Source: Verrucomicrobiota bacterium (lineage in GTDB: Bacteria; Verrucomicrobiota; Kiritimatiellia; CAIQIC01; Lenti-01). From it: a stretch of DNA of 11,759 nt. The DNA lies in NCBI GenBank assembly GCA_022709625.1, contig JAKLIL010000025.1, positions 1 to 11,759 on the forward strand. Direction: 5' to 3'. The notes under the pieces are model-generated. The model saw nothing but the letters and a program-made list of their open reading frames with translations, searched no databases and was not told the origin of the DNA. The number at the start of each line of letters is the position of its first letter. The first letter of the stretch is position 1. This document shows, one piece after another, positions 5,952-11,759 of this stretch. The position numbers and the translations under genes were made by a program.

Positions 5952-6536
5952 CGCGGCCGCCGGTTGGGCGGCCTTGGCGAGCTGGTGCCGCGTCTTGGGA
6001 TTGGGCATCAGCACCATCAGAATGTTTTTGCCCAGCAACTTGGGGGCCTGCTCCACGACGCCCACGTCGCGGATGTCCGCCAGCACGCGGTTCATCAGTT
6101 CGAACCCCAGTTCCTTGTGCGCGTTTTCGCGGCCGCGGAAGAACAGCGAGACCTTCACGCGGTGGCCTTCCTCGAGAAAGGTCCGCATGTGGCGCATCTT
6201 CACCTGGTAGTCGTTGTCGCCCACGCTAGGATGCAGCTGGATTTCCTTGACCCGGGTGGCGGATGCGTGCCGGCGGTTCAGCTTGTCCTTCTTGCTCTTG
6301 TCGTAGAGGTACTTGCCGTAATCCATGATCCGGCAGACCGGCGGCCGCGCCGTCGGCGAGATCTCCACCAGATCGAGTCCCGCCGCGCGGGCCCGGTCCT
6401 GCGCATCGCGGGTGTCCACGACGCCGAATTGTTCGCCGGCGGCCCCGATCAGGAAAACTTCGGGGACACGAATGCGCTGGTTGATGCGCGTGGGAAAACC
6501 GCCGCGCGGATCTCGGGGATTAGTCGGTAAGGCCAT
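5940..6536 (-). CDS. infC: Translation initiation factor IF-3
   Basis: A 198-residue protein that binds the 30S subunit, keeps it free of 50S and checks start-codon and initiator-tRNA pairing. The N-terminal domain starts with RINQRIRVPEVFLIG (17-31) and has GLDLVEISPTARPPVCRIMDYGKY (53-76). A lysine-rich linker follows (78-88). The C-terminal domain carries VKEIQLHPSVGDNDYQVKM (96-114) and the EEGHRVKVSLFFRGRENAH segment (122-140). Length is slightly above the usual 170-180 because of an N-terminal extension (MALPTNPRDPRGGFPT) and an alanine/proline tail (AAQPAAAPAG). It begins with ATG preceded by AAAGGA, so I see no sign of the rare AUU start that gives IF-3 autoregulation in enterobacteria. 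It lies 46 bp downstream of thrS. Confidence 0.96.
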   Translation of the reverse strand: MALPTNPRDPRGGFPTRINQRIRVPEVFLIGAAGEQFGVVDTRDAQDRARAAGLDLVEISPTARPPVCRIMDYGKYLYDKSKKDKLNRRHASATRVKEIQLHPSVGDNDYQVKMRHMRTFLEEGHRVKVSLFFRGRENAHKELGFELMNRVLADIRDVGVVEQAPKLLGKNILMVLMPNPKTRHQLAKAAQPAAAPAG

Positions 6537-6582
6537 TCTTTCCTTTGGGTTGGGAGCTCGGCGCCGCTCCGCTGGGCGTTGT

Positions 6583-8319
6583 TCACTTCAGCGCCACGCG
6601 CCGTTCGGCGTCCATCTTGGCGATGAACGCGTCCAGCGGCATGGCGCCCAGGTCCCCGGCCACCCGGCCGCGAACCGAAACCGTTCCGTTTTCGATCTCC
6701 CGTCCGCCCAACACGAGCATGTAGGGGATCTTCTGCATCTGCGCGTCGCGGATCTTGGCGCCCATCTTTTCGGCGCGCTCGTCCACGGCGACGCGGAAAT
6801 CCTTTTCGCGGAGCTTGGCGGCGACCGCCTGCGCGGCGGCGGCCTGCTTGTCCGTGACGGGGATCAAGACGGCCTGCACGGGCGCCAGCCACAGCGGAAA
6901 CGCGCCCGCATAGTGCTCGATCAAAATGCCGAAGAAGCGCTCGAGGCTGCCGAGCAACGCGCGATGCACCATGTAGGGCCGGTGCTCGTGGCCGTCCGCG
7001 CCGACGTAGGCCATGTCGAAGCGCTCGGGCTCGTTGAAATCGAACTGGACGGTGCTCATCTGCCATTGGCGACCGATGGCGTCGCGCGTCTTGAGGTCGA
7101 TCTTGGGGCCGTAGAAGGCACCGCCGCCCTCGTCCAGTTCGAAGCGGATGTTCTCGGCCTCAAGCGCCGCCCGGAGCGAGCGCTGCGCCAGTTCCCAGCG
7201 CGCGGGTTCGCCCACGGCCTTCTCCGGGCGCGTCGCCAGGTACGCGGTGATGTCCGTAAAGCCGAAGGCCCGCCACATGGCGATGGCGAAGCGGACGCAT
7301 TCGCGCACTTCGCTCTCGACCTGGTCCTCGGTGCAATAGATATGGGCGTCGTCCTGGGTGAAGCCGCGTACGCGCATCAGGCCATGCAGCACGCCCGCGC
7401 GCTCGTAGCGGTAGACCGTGCCCAGTTCCGCCCAGCGCAGCGGCAGTTCGCGGTACGACCGCTTGTGGCTCTTGTAGATCTGGATGTGGAACGGGCAATT
7501 CATCGGCTTGATGTAGTAGCGCTGCTCGTCCACCTCCATCGGGGCGTACATGCTGTCGCTGTAGAACCCCAGGTGGCCGGACGTCTCCCACAGGCCGGCG
7601 CGTCCGATATGCGGCGTGTAGAGCATCTCGTAGCCGGCGCGGTAGTGCTCGCGCCGCCAGAATTCCTCGATCGTCGCGCGGATGCGGGCGCCCTTCGGGT
7701 GCCAATGCACCAGCCCGGGGCCCACGCTCTCCTGGATGCTGAACAGGTCGAGATCGCGTCCCAGGGTGCGGTGGTCGCGCAGCTTGGCTTCCTCCAGCAT
7801 CTTCAGATGCGCGTCGAGCTCCGCCTGCGAGAGGAACGCGGTGCCGTAGAGGCGCTGCATCATCGGGTTCTTCTCGTCGCCGCGGAAATACGCGCCGGCC
7901 ACGGAAAGCAGCTTGAAGGCCTTGATGTCGCCCGTATTTTCCACGTGCGGCCCGCGGCACAGGTCCGTGAAGTCGCCGCTGTGGTAGAGGCTGATCGTCT
8001 CGCCCTCGGGAATGTCCGCCAGCCGCTCCAGCTTGTAGGTCTGGCCGCGCCGCTGCATCAGGTCCATGACTTCGGCGCGGGTCTTCTCCTCGCGCACGAA
8101 GGGGTGGTTTTCGGCCACGATCTTGGCCATTTCGGCCTCAATGGCGGGGAAATCCTCGGCCGTCAGCCGGTGTTTCAGGTCGAAATCGTAGTAGAAACCG
8201 TCCTCCGTATCGGGGCCGATGTCGAACAAAGCGTCGGGCCAAAGGCGGCGGACGGCGGCCGCCATCACGTGCGCCGCGCTGTGGCGCATCGTTTCCAAAC
8301 CGACTGAATCAGGCTTCAT
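6583..8319 (-). CDS. thrS: Threonyl-tRNA synthetase lacking the N-terminal TGS domain
   Basis: A 578-residue class II synthetase that charges tRNA-Thr. The editing domain is present: HSAAH (H13, H17) and DLCRGPHV (C121, H125) remove mischarged Ser-tRNA. The catalytic core has motif 1 around GYEMLYTPHIG (229-239), motif 2 RYERAGVLHGLMRVRGFTQDDAH (304-326) and motif 3 around HRALLGSLERF (452-462). The zinc ligands are C275, H326 and H452, with the same spacing (51 and 126) as E. coli C334, H385 and H511. The C-terminal anticodon-binding domain runs from about 480 (LIPVTDKQ, EKMGAKIRDAQMQKIPYMLVLGG). The numbering offset of about 59-61 equals the TGS domain of the usual ~640-residue enzyme. It is truly absent, since a TAG stands in frame eight codons before the ATG. 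An AGGAAGG lies rather far upstream. First gene of the thrS-infC-rpmI-rplT operon. Confidence 0.96.
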   Translation of the reverse strand: MKPDSVGLETMRHSAAHVMAAAVRRLWPDALFDIGPDTEDGFYYDFDLKHRLTAEDFPAIEAEMAKIVAENHPFVREEKTRAEVMDLMQRRGQTYKLERLADIPEGETISLYHSGDFTDLCRGPHVENTGDIKAFKLLSVAGAYFRGDEKNPMMQRLYGTAFLSQAELDAHLKMLEEAKLRDHRTLGRDLDLFSIQESVGPGLVHWHPKGARIRATIEEFWRREHYRAGYEMLYTPHIGRAGLWETSGHLGFYSDSMYAPMEVDEQRYYIKPMNCPFHIQIYKSHKRSYRELPLRWAELGTVYRYERAGVLHGLMRVRGFTQDDAHIYCTEDQVESEVRECVRFAIAMWRAFGFTDITAYLATRPEKAVGEPARWELAQRSLRAALEAENIRFELDEGGGAFYGPKIDLKTRDAIGRQWQMSTVQFDFNEPERFDMAYVGADGHEHRPYMVHRALLGSLERFFGILIEHYAGAFPLWLAPVQAVLIPVTDKQAAAAQAVAAKLREKDFRVAVDERAEKMGAKIRDAQMQKIPYMLVLGGREIENGTVSVRGRVAGDLGAMPLDAFIAKMDAERRVALK

Positions 8320-8352
8320 GTAGAGTAGCTGGAATCCTTCCTAAAGCGCGCA

Positions 8353-8381
8353 AAACTACCCGCAACGAAGCCCAAAGTCAA
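8353..8381 (-). promoter_or_regulatory. Putative sigma-70 promoter of the thrS operon
   Basis: On the minus strand, TTGACT (8376-8381, five of six consensus bases) and TAGTTT (8353-8358, three of six) are separated by 17 bp. Transcription would start near 8346, about 27 nt before the thrS ATG, a sensible leader length with no room for a T-box. The weak -10 keeps this tentative. Confidence 0.45.
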
Positions 8382-8411
8382 TGCGGGAGCCACGCCCTGC
8401 GGGAGCCACGC
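8382..8411. repeat. Two tandem 14-bp direct repeats upstream of the thrS promoter
   Basis: TGCGGGAGCCACGC occurs at 8382-8395 and 8398-8411, a 16-bp period. The pair directly abuts the putative thrS -35 box and lies about 100 bp upstream of the putative trpE promoter. The positioning would suit a regulator binding one face of the helix, but it may equally be a fragment of a repeat element. Confidence 0.5.
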
Positions 8412-8514
8412 AACCCATCCCGGTTCGGCCCCGTCCGGCGCGCGCGCGGCGCCGCAAACCCGCCGCCGGTTGCGCCCGGAACGTTTTTTTTTCGCGTTTT
8501 CGCGTTTTTGGGGG

Positions 8515-8546
8515 TTGACAAACGCCGCGCGACCTGTTTCTATATG
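8515..8546 (+). promoter_or_regulatory. Putative promoter of the trpEGD operon
   Basis: A perfect -35 box TTGACA at 8515-8520 is followed by TATATG at 8541-8546 (spacing 20) or overlapping, closer but weaker -10 options around 8538-8544. Just upstream is a T-rich tract (nine T at 8484-8492, then two CGCG-T4/5 units) standing out from the GC-rich surroundings. If real, the transcript would start near 8552, leaving too little leader before ATG 8571 for a trp leader peptide and attenuator. Confidence 0.5.
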
Positions 8547-8570
8547 CAGAAACAGCGCCGCAGAAGAACC

Positions 8571-10088
8571 ATGCACCCAGGCCATACCATGTTGCTCGAG
8601 ACCTTTCCCGCCCGCGCGGAATTCCGCGCCCTGCTGGGCTCCGCCACCGTCGTGCCCGTCGGGGCGCGCATCCTGGCCGACACCGAGACGCCCGTGTCCG
8701 TGCTGGCCCGTTTCGCGCCCCGCCATCCCCACCTGTTCCTGCTGGAAAGCGCGGAAGGCGGCGAGCGCTGGGGCCGCTATTCCTTCATGGGCGTCACCGC
8801 CCGCGCCACCGTCGCCGTCTACCGCCACGACGTCGTCGTCCGCCAAGGCATCGACGAAAGACGCATCCCGCACCACGGCGCCCCCCTCGCCGTCCTGCGC
8901 GACCTAATGAAGCCCTACGCGCTGGCGCACCTGCCCGGCCCGCCCCGCTTTTGCGGCGGCCTCGTCGGTTATTTCGCCTACGAAACGATCCATTTCTTCG
9001 AGCCGCGCGTCCCGAACAAGCTGCCGCCCGAACAGGCGCTGGCCGAATTCGTCATTCCCGACACGCTGCTCATCTTCGACAACGTCAACCACACGCTCAC
9101 CGCCGTCGCCCTCGCGTTCAAGGCAGACGGCGAACCCGACGCGCTGTTCGACGCCGCCACCGCCCGGGTGCAGGAACTGCTCGCCGTCCTGGCCCAGCCT
9201 GTTCCCGCCGGCTCCCCCACCGGCAAGACGCCCATCCGCCTCCCGCAGGCCGTCCACCCGCCGGAGCATTTCAGGGGCATGGTCGCCAAGGTCAAGGAGC
9301 GCGTCTACGAAGGCGACGTCATCCAATGCGTGGTCTCGCAGAGTTTCGTCGGTCCGGCGCCCGACGACCTCGTCAGCCTCTACCGCGCCCAGCGCCACGT
9401 GAATCCGTCGCCGTACCTGTTCTTCCTCAAGGGGCAAAACTGCACGCTGATCGGCTCCTCGCCCGAAACCATGATCCGCCTCGACCACCGCACCGCCACC
9501 CTCCGGCCCATCGCCGGCACCCGTCCCCGCGGCGCCACCGAGCAGGAAGACCGCAAACTCGCCGACAGCCTGCTCCAGGACGAAAAGGAACGCGCCGAGC
9601 ATCTCATGCTCGTGGATCTCGGCCGCAACGAACTCGGCCGCGTCGCCCTGCCCGGCACCGTGCAGGTCACCGACCTCATGATCGTCGAGCGCTATTCGCA
9701 CGTCATGCATCTGGTCTCCAACATCGTCGCCGACCTCGAACCCGGCCATGACGCGTTCGACCTGTTCGCGTCCTCGTTTCCGGCGGGCACCCTTTCCGGG
9801 GCGCCCAAGATCCGCGCCATGGAAATCATCGCCGACCTCGAACCGACTCCGCGCGGCCCCTACGGCGGCGCCGTCGGCTACGTGTCCTTCGACGGCAACA
9901 TGGACTTCTGCATCTGCATCCGCACCGCCGTCGCCGAGCACGGCCGCCTGACCATCCGCGCCGGCGCCGGCATCGTCGCCGATTCCGATCCCGACACCGA
10001 ACTCAAGGAAACCCAGAACAAAGCCGCCGCCATGTCCCGCGCCCTCGCCCTCCTCCAAAGTGCCCAGCAGGCCGAATCCCAATCGTAA
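8571..10088 (+). CDS. trpE: Anthranilate synthase component I
   Basis: A 505-residue chorismate-utilising enzyme that, with the TrpG amidotransferase, converts chorismate and ammonia from glutamine to anthranilate. The N-terminal domain has LLES (57-60), the tryptophan feedback-inhibition pocket. The catalytic domain has RPIAGTRPRG (312-321), DEKERAEHLMLVDLGRNELGR (337-357), FPAGTLSGAPKIRAME (403-418), YGGAVGY (431-437) and GAGIVADSDPDTE (465-477), as expected for TrpE. The frame extends upstream to a TTG at 8508, but that would overlap the putative promoter, so I chose ATG 8571 (weak AGAAG upstream). ATG 8589 (MLLETF) is also possible. It is the first gene of trpE-trpG-trpD and divergent from thrS. 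PabB is the main alternative, but LLES and the trpG/trpD context favour TrpE. Confidence 0.96.
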   Translation: MHPGHTMLLETFPARAEFRALLGSATVVPVGARILADTETPVSVLARFAPRHPHLFLLESAEGGERWGRYSFMGVTARATVAVYRHDVVVRQGIDERRIPHHGAPLAVLRDLMKPYALAHLPGPPRFCGGLVGYFAYETIHFFEPRVPNKLPPEQALAEFVIPDTLLIFDNVNHTLTAVALAFKADGEPDALFDAATARVQELLAVLAQPVPAGSPTGKTPIRLPQAVHPPEHFRGMVAKVKERVYEGDVIQCVVSQSFVGPAPDDLVSLYRAQRHVNPSPYLFFLKGQNCTLIGSSPETMIRLDHRTATLRPIAGTRPRGATEQEDRKLADSLLQDEKERAEHLMLVDLGRNELGRVALPGTVQVTDLMIVERYSHVMHLVSNIVADLEPGHDAFDLFASSFPAGTLSGAPKIRAMEIIADLEPTPRGPYGGAVGYVSFDGNMDFCICIRTAVAEHGRLTIRAGAGIVADSDPDTELKETQNKAAAMSRALALLQSAQQAESQS

Positions 10089-10097
10089 CCCCAAACC

Positions 10098-10145
10098 TTA
10101 ATCTTAATCCGCATCTTAATCATAATCGCAATCTTCATCGCAATC
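10098..10145 (+). repeat. Hexamer repeat array (NNNATC x8) between trpE and trpG
   Basis: Eight consecutive 6-bp units all ending in ATC fill most of the 85-bp spacer: TTAATC, TTAATC, CGCATC, TTAATC, ATAATC, GCAATC, TTCATC, GCAATC. The tract is far more AT-rich than its surroundings and contains no purine-rich ribosome site. It is a degenerate simple-sequence array, probably expanded by slippage or a small mobile repeat. Any effect on TrpE:TrpG coupling is unknown. Confidence 0.85.
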
Positions 10146-10173
10146 CCCTTAACCCCCAACCCGCACCCCGCCC

Positions 10174-10794
10174 ATGATCCTCATGATCGACAACTACGAC
10201 TCCTTCACCTACAACCTCGTGCAGTACCTGCGCGAAATGGCCGCGGAGGTGCAGGTCTTCCGCAACGACGCGATCACCGTCGCCGAGATCGACAAACTCG
10301 CGCCCGCCGCCATCGTGATCTCCCCCGGCCCGGGCCGTCCCGAGGACGCCGGCGTCTCCTGCGACGTCATCCGCGCCTGTGCCGGCAAGATCCCCATTCT
10401 GGGAGTCTGTCTTGGCCACCAGGCCATCGGCCTCGTCTTCGGCGGACAGGTCGTCCACGCCCAGAAACTCATGCACGGCAAGGTGTCCGACGTCGCCTGC
10501 GACGGCCAAGGCATCTTCAAGGGCCTCGACAGCCGCCCCTTCAAGGCCATGCGCTACCACTCGCTGGCCCTCGCGTCGGAATCCCTCCCCAACTGCCTCG
10601 AAGTCTCCGCCAACGCCGTCGACGACGGCGAAATCATGGGCATCCGCCACAAGCAATTCGCCGTCGAAGGCATCCAGTTCCACCCCGAATCCATCATGAC
10701 CCCCGTCGGCAAGCGGATCTTGCGGAATTTCCTCAAGAATTCCCTGCCTGCCGCAGAGGGTTCAGAAATCAGGGTTCAGGGTTCAGAGAAATGA
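10174..10794 (+). CDS. trpG: Anthranilate synthase component II (glutamine amidotransferase)
   Basis: A 206-residue class I glutamine amidotransferase that supplies ammonia to TrpE. The oxyanion-loop segment is SPGPGRPEDAG (50-60), the nucleophile elbow GVCLGHQAIG (77-86) carries C79, and EGIQFHPESI (165-174) carries H170 and E172, completing the catalytic triad. The start MIDNYDSFTYNLVQYL pattern is typical; ATG 10174 adds MIL, while ATG 10183 would match the family start exactly. Neither has a clear Shine-Dalgarno. The conserved fold ends at about residue 190 (RNFLKNS). The last 16 residues (LPAAEGSEIRVQGSEK) are mostly encoded by GGGTTCAG repeat units and look like an added tail. In some bacteria this subunit also serves PabB for folate synthesis; whether that applies here cannot be seen. 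Confidence 0.96.
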   Translation: MILMIDNYDSFTYNLVQYLREMAAEVQVFRNDAITVAEIDKLAPAAIVISPGPGRPEDAGVSCDVIRACAGKIPILGVCLGHQAIGLVFGGQVVHAQKLMHGKVSDVACDGQGIFKGLDSRPFKAMRYHSLALASESLPNCLEVSANAVDDGEIMGIRHKQFAVEGIQFHPESIMTPVGKRILRNFLKNSLPAAEGSEIRVQGSEK

Positions 10795-10843
10795 AAACCC
10801 AACCTCCAGGCCCGCCGATCCTGAACCCCGAACCCTGAACCCT
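10758..10843. repeat. GGGTTCAG / CTGAACCC inverted repeat at the trpG-trpD junction
   Basis: Three GGGTTCAG units (10758-10765, 10772-10779, 10779-10786) lie inside the trpG 3' end. Reverse-orientation units follow in the spacer (CTGAACCC 10821-10828, CGAACCC 10829-10835, CTGAACCC 10835-10842). The 16 bases at 10771-10786 pair with 10828-10843 with one mismatch across a 41-nt loop that contains the trpG stop codon. TGAACCC-type repeats of this kind are common multi-copy intergenic elements in some genomes (from memory). The hairpin has no U-tract and lies within the operon, so read-through into trpD is expected. Confidence 0.8.
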
Positions 10844-10856
10844 ATCGAGGCTCGCC

Positions 10857-11759
10857 ATGAACGTTCCCTTCTCTTTTCTCCTCAAGAAACTCGTTGCCCG
10901 CAAGGATCTCACCGAAGACGAGGCTTTCGACGCCATCCACGGCATGCTTTCCGGCGAATTCACCGAAGGCCAGATCGGCGCCTTCCTCGGCACCCTGTCC
11001 GCCAAGGGCGAAACCATCGACGAAATCGCCGGCGCCGCCCGCGCCATGCGCGCGGCCGCCACCCGCCTGCAGTCGCTGGCACCCGACACGCTCGATACCG
11101 TCGGGACCGGCGGCGACGGCGGCATGTCCTTCAACGTGTCCACCACCGTCGCGTTCGTCGCCGCCGGCGCGGGAGCCGTCGTCGCCAAGCACGGCAACCG
11201 CGCCAGCTCCGGCAAGAGCGGCAGCGCGGACTGCCTCGAATGCCTTGGCTTCAACCTCGCCGTCTTGCCCGAACTCATGGAGCAGGCGCTCAACGAAATC
11301 GGCATCGCCTTCCTGTTCGCGCCGTCCTTCCACAAAGCCATGCGCTTCGCGGGCCCCGTCCGCAAGCAGATGGGCGTGCGCACGTTGTTCAACCTGCTCG
11401 GCCCCCTCACCAATCCCGCCGGCGCCCCCTGCCAGCTCCTCGGCGTCTTCGCCCCGGAACTGACCGAAACCTTCGCCGAGGTGCTCAAAAAGCTCGGCTC
11501 CCGCCGCGTGCTGGTCGTTCACGGCCACGACGGCATGGACGAAATCACCCTCACTACCACCACGCGGTGTTCCGAACTGAAGGACGGCCGCATCAAGACC
11601 TACGACATCGATCCCGCCGCCTATTTCGAGAACTATTGCGCCAACGAAGAACTCGACGGCGGCGCCCCCGCCGACAACGCCCAGATCACCCGCGGCATCC
11701 TCGCCGGCAAGATCCAGGGGCCCAAGCGCGACGTCGTCCTGATCAACGCCGCCGCGTCC
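10857..11759 (+). CDS. trpD: Anthranilate phosphoribosyltransferase, 3'-truncated by window end
   Basis: 301 codons are visible with no stop before the edge; the family is about 340 residues, so roughly 40 are missing. The enzyme joins anthranilate to phosphoribosyl pyrophosphate, the second committed step of tryptophan synthesis. The N-terminal helical domain (1-70) is followed by the PRPP-binding GTGGDGG (83-89) and NVST (93-96), then KHGNRASSGKSGSAD (111-125), FAGPVRKQMGVRTLFNLLGPLTNPAG (164-189) for anthranilate and metal contacts, and VVHGHDGMDEIT (220-231). All are intact. The ATG at 10857 has GAGG six bases upstream. It starts 62 bp after trpG, just beyond the inverted GGGTTCAG repeat, and is surely part of the same operon. 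Third-position C is strongly favoured, as in trpG. Confidence 0.96.
   Translation, partial: MNVPFSFLLKKLVARKDLTEDEAFDAIHGMLSGEFTEGQIGAFLGTLSAKGETIDEIAGAARAMRAAATRLQSLAPDTLDTVGTGGDGGMSFNVSTTVAFVAAGAGAVVAKHGNRASSGKSGSADCLECLGFNLAVLPELMEQALNEIGIAFLFAPSFHKAMRFAGPVRKQMGVRTLFNLLGPLTNPAGAPCQLLGVFAPELTETFAEVLKKLGSRRVLVVHGHDGMDEITLTTTTRCSELKDGRIKTYDIDPAAYFENYCANEELDGGAPADNAQITRGILAGKIQGPKRDVVLINAAAS

Noticed and set aside
4473..6530. A 685-codon open frame on the + strand running across rplT, rpmI and infC
   Set aside because: It is antisense to three certain ribosomal and initiation-factor genes and also crosses the adenosyltransferase gene in a wrong frame and a perfect terminator. Its translation is low-complexity, rich in Arg/Ala/Gly/His, with no family motif.
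6325..8307. A 660-codon open frame on the + strand opposite thrS
   Set aside because: It mirrors the codon structure of thrS (antisense frame in GC-rich DNA). The product is a His/Val/Ala/Arg-rich sequence with no recognisable domain.
8320..8345. T-box or threonine-sensing leader for thrS
   Set aside because: Only about 27 nt lie between the putative transcription start and the thrS ATG, far too short for such a leader.
8460..8514. Possible terminator or trp attenuator: CCGG...CCGG followed by nine T
   Set aside because: The stem would be only 4-5 bp, no leader peptide with Trp codons precedes it, and no + strand gene lies upstream that needs terminating. It is better seen as a T-rich tract upstream of the trp -35 box.
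8508..8570. TTG start at 8508 extending TrpE by 21 residues
   Set aside because: The extension is Arg/Lys/Gln-rich, unlike TrpE N-termini, and would overlap the TTGACA promoter element; ATG 8571 or 8589 fits better.
8904..10094. A 396-codon open frame on the - strand opposite trpE
   Set aside because: Antisense shadow of trpE, glycine/aspartate/glutamate-rich, no motif and no ribosome site.
10085..10145. CRISPR-like or iteron array between trpE and trpG
   Set aside because: The period is only 6 bp with degenerate units and no spacers. It does not fit CRISPR, and no replication gene is nearby to suggest an origin.

Overview
This is an 11.8 kb window of GC-rich bacterial chromosome (roughly 65% GC by eye), densely packed with housekeeping and metabolic genes. 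I see no prophage, transposase, CRISPR array, rRNA or tRNA. The gene content suggests a free-living Gram-negative-type bacterium. The DUF2851-like gene, a threonyl-tRNA synthetase without the TGS domain, and intergenic spacers full of short palindromes and TGAACCC-type repeats are reminiscent of PVC-group or Hydrogenedentota-like genomes. That assignment is a low-confidence inference.

Layout. (1) Positions 2-694 (+): C-terminal part of a DUF2851-family protein, whose stop codon lies inside a 56-bp palindromic element (680-735). (2) 737-1201 (+): small hot-dog acyl-CoA thioesterase. (3) 1284-4286 (-): a likely three-gene unit read in the order SAM methyltransferase, XRE-cupin regulator, acyl-CoA synthetase; the synthetase converges on the thioesterase. 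(4) 4370-4843 (+): PduO-type cobalamin adenosyltransferase with a shortened N-terminus. (5) 4844-5155: gene-free spacer holding an imperfect dispersed-type palindrome. (6) 5156-8319 (-): the translation cluster thrS-infC-rpmI-rplT, ending in a textbook rho-independent terminator. (7) 8320-8570: divergent promoter region between thrS and trpE. (8) 8571-11759 (+): tryptophan operon trpE-trpG-trpD, with trpD cut by the window edge.

How the genes work together. TrpE and TrpG form anthranilate synthase and TrpD carries out the next step, so the right side is the start of tryptophan biosynthesis. ThrS, IF-3, L35 and L20 form the conserved translation operon, which stops here before any pheST. The acyl-CoA synthetase with its XRE-cupin neighbour looks like a regulated module activating fatty or aromatic acids; the facing thioesterase could hydrolyse the same class of CoA esters.

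I did not find a convincing new biological system. The less ordinary features are non-coding: both complete trp junctions and two other spacers carry distinct short repeats, one of which has been recruited as the C-terminal tail of TrpG. Two proteins (ThrRS and the adenosyltransferase) have unusual N-termini.
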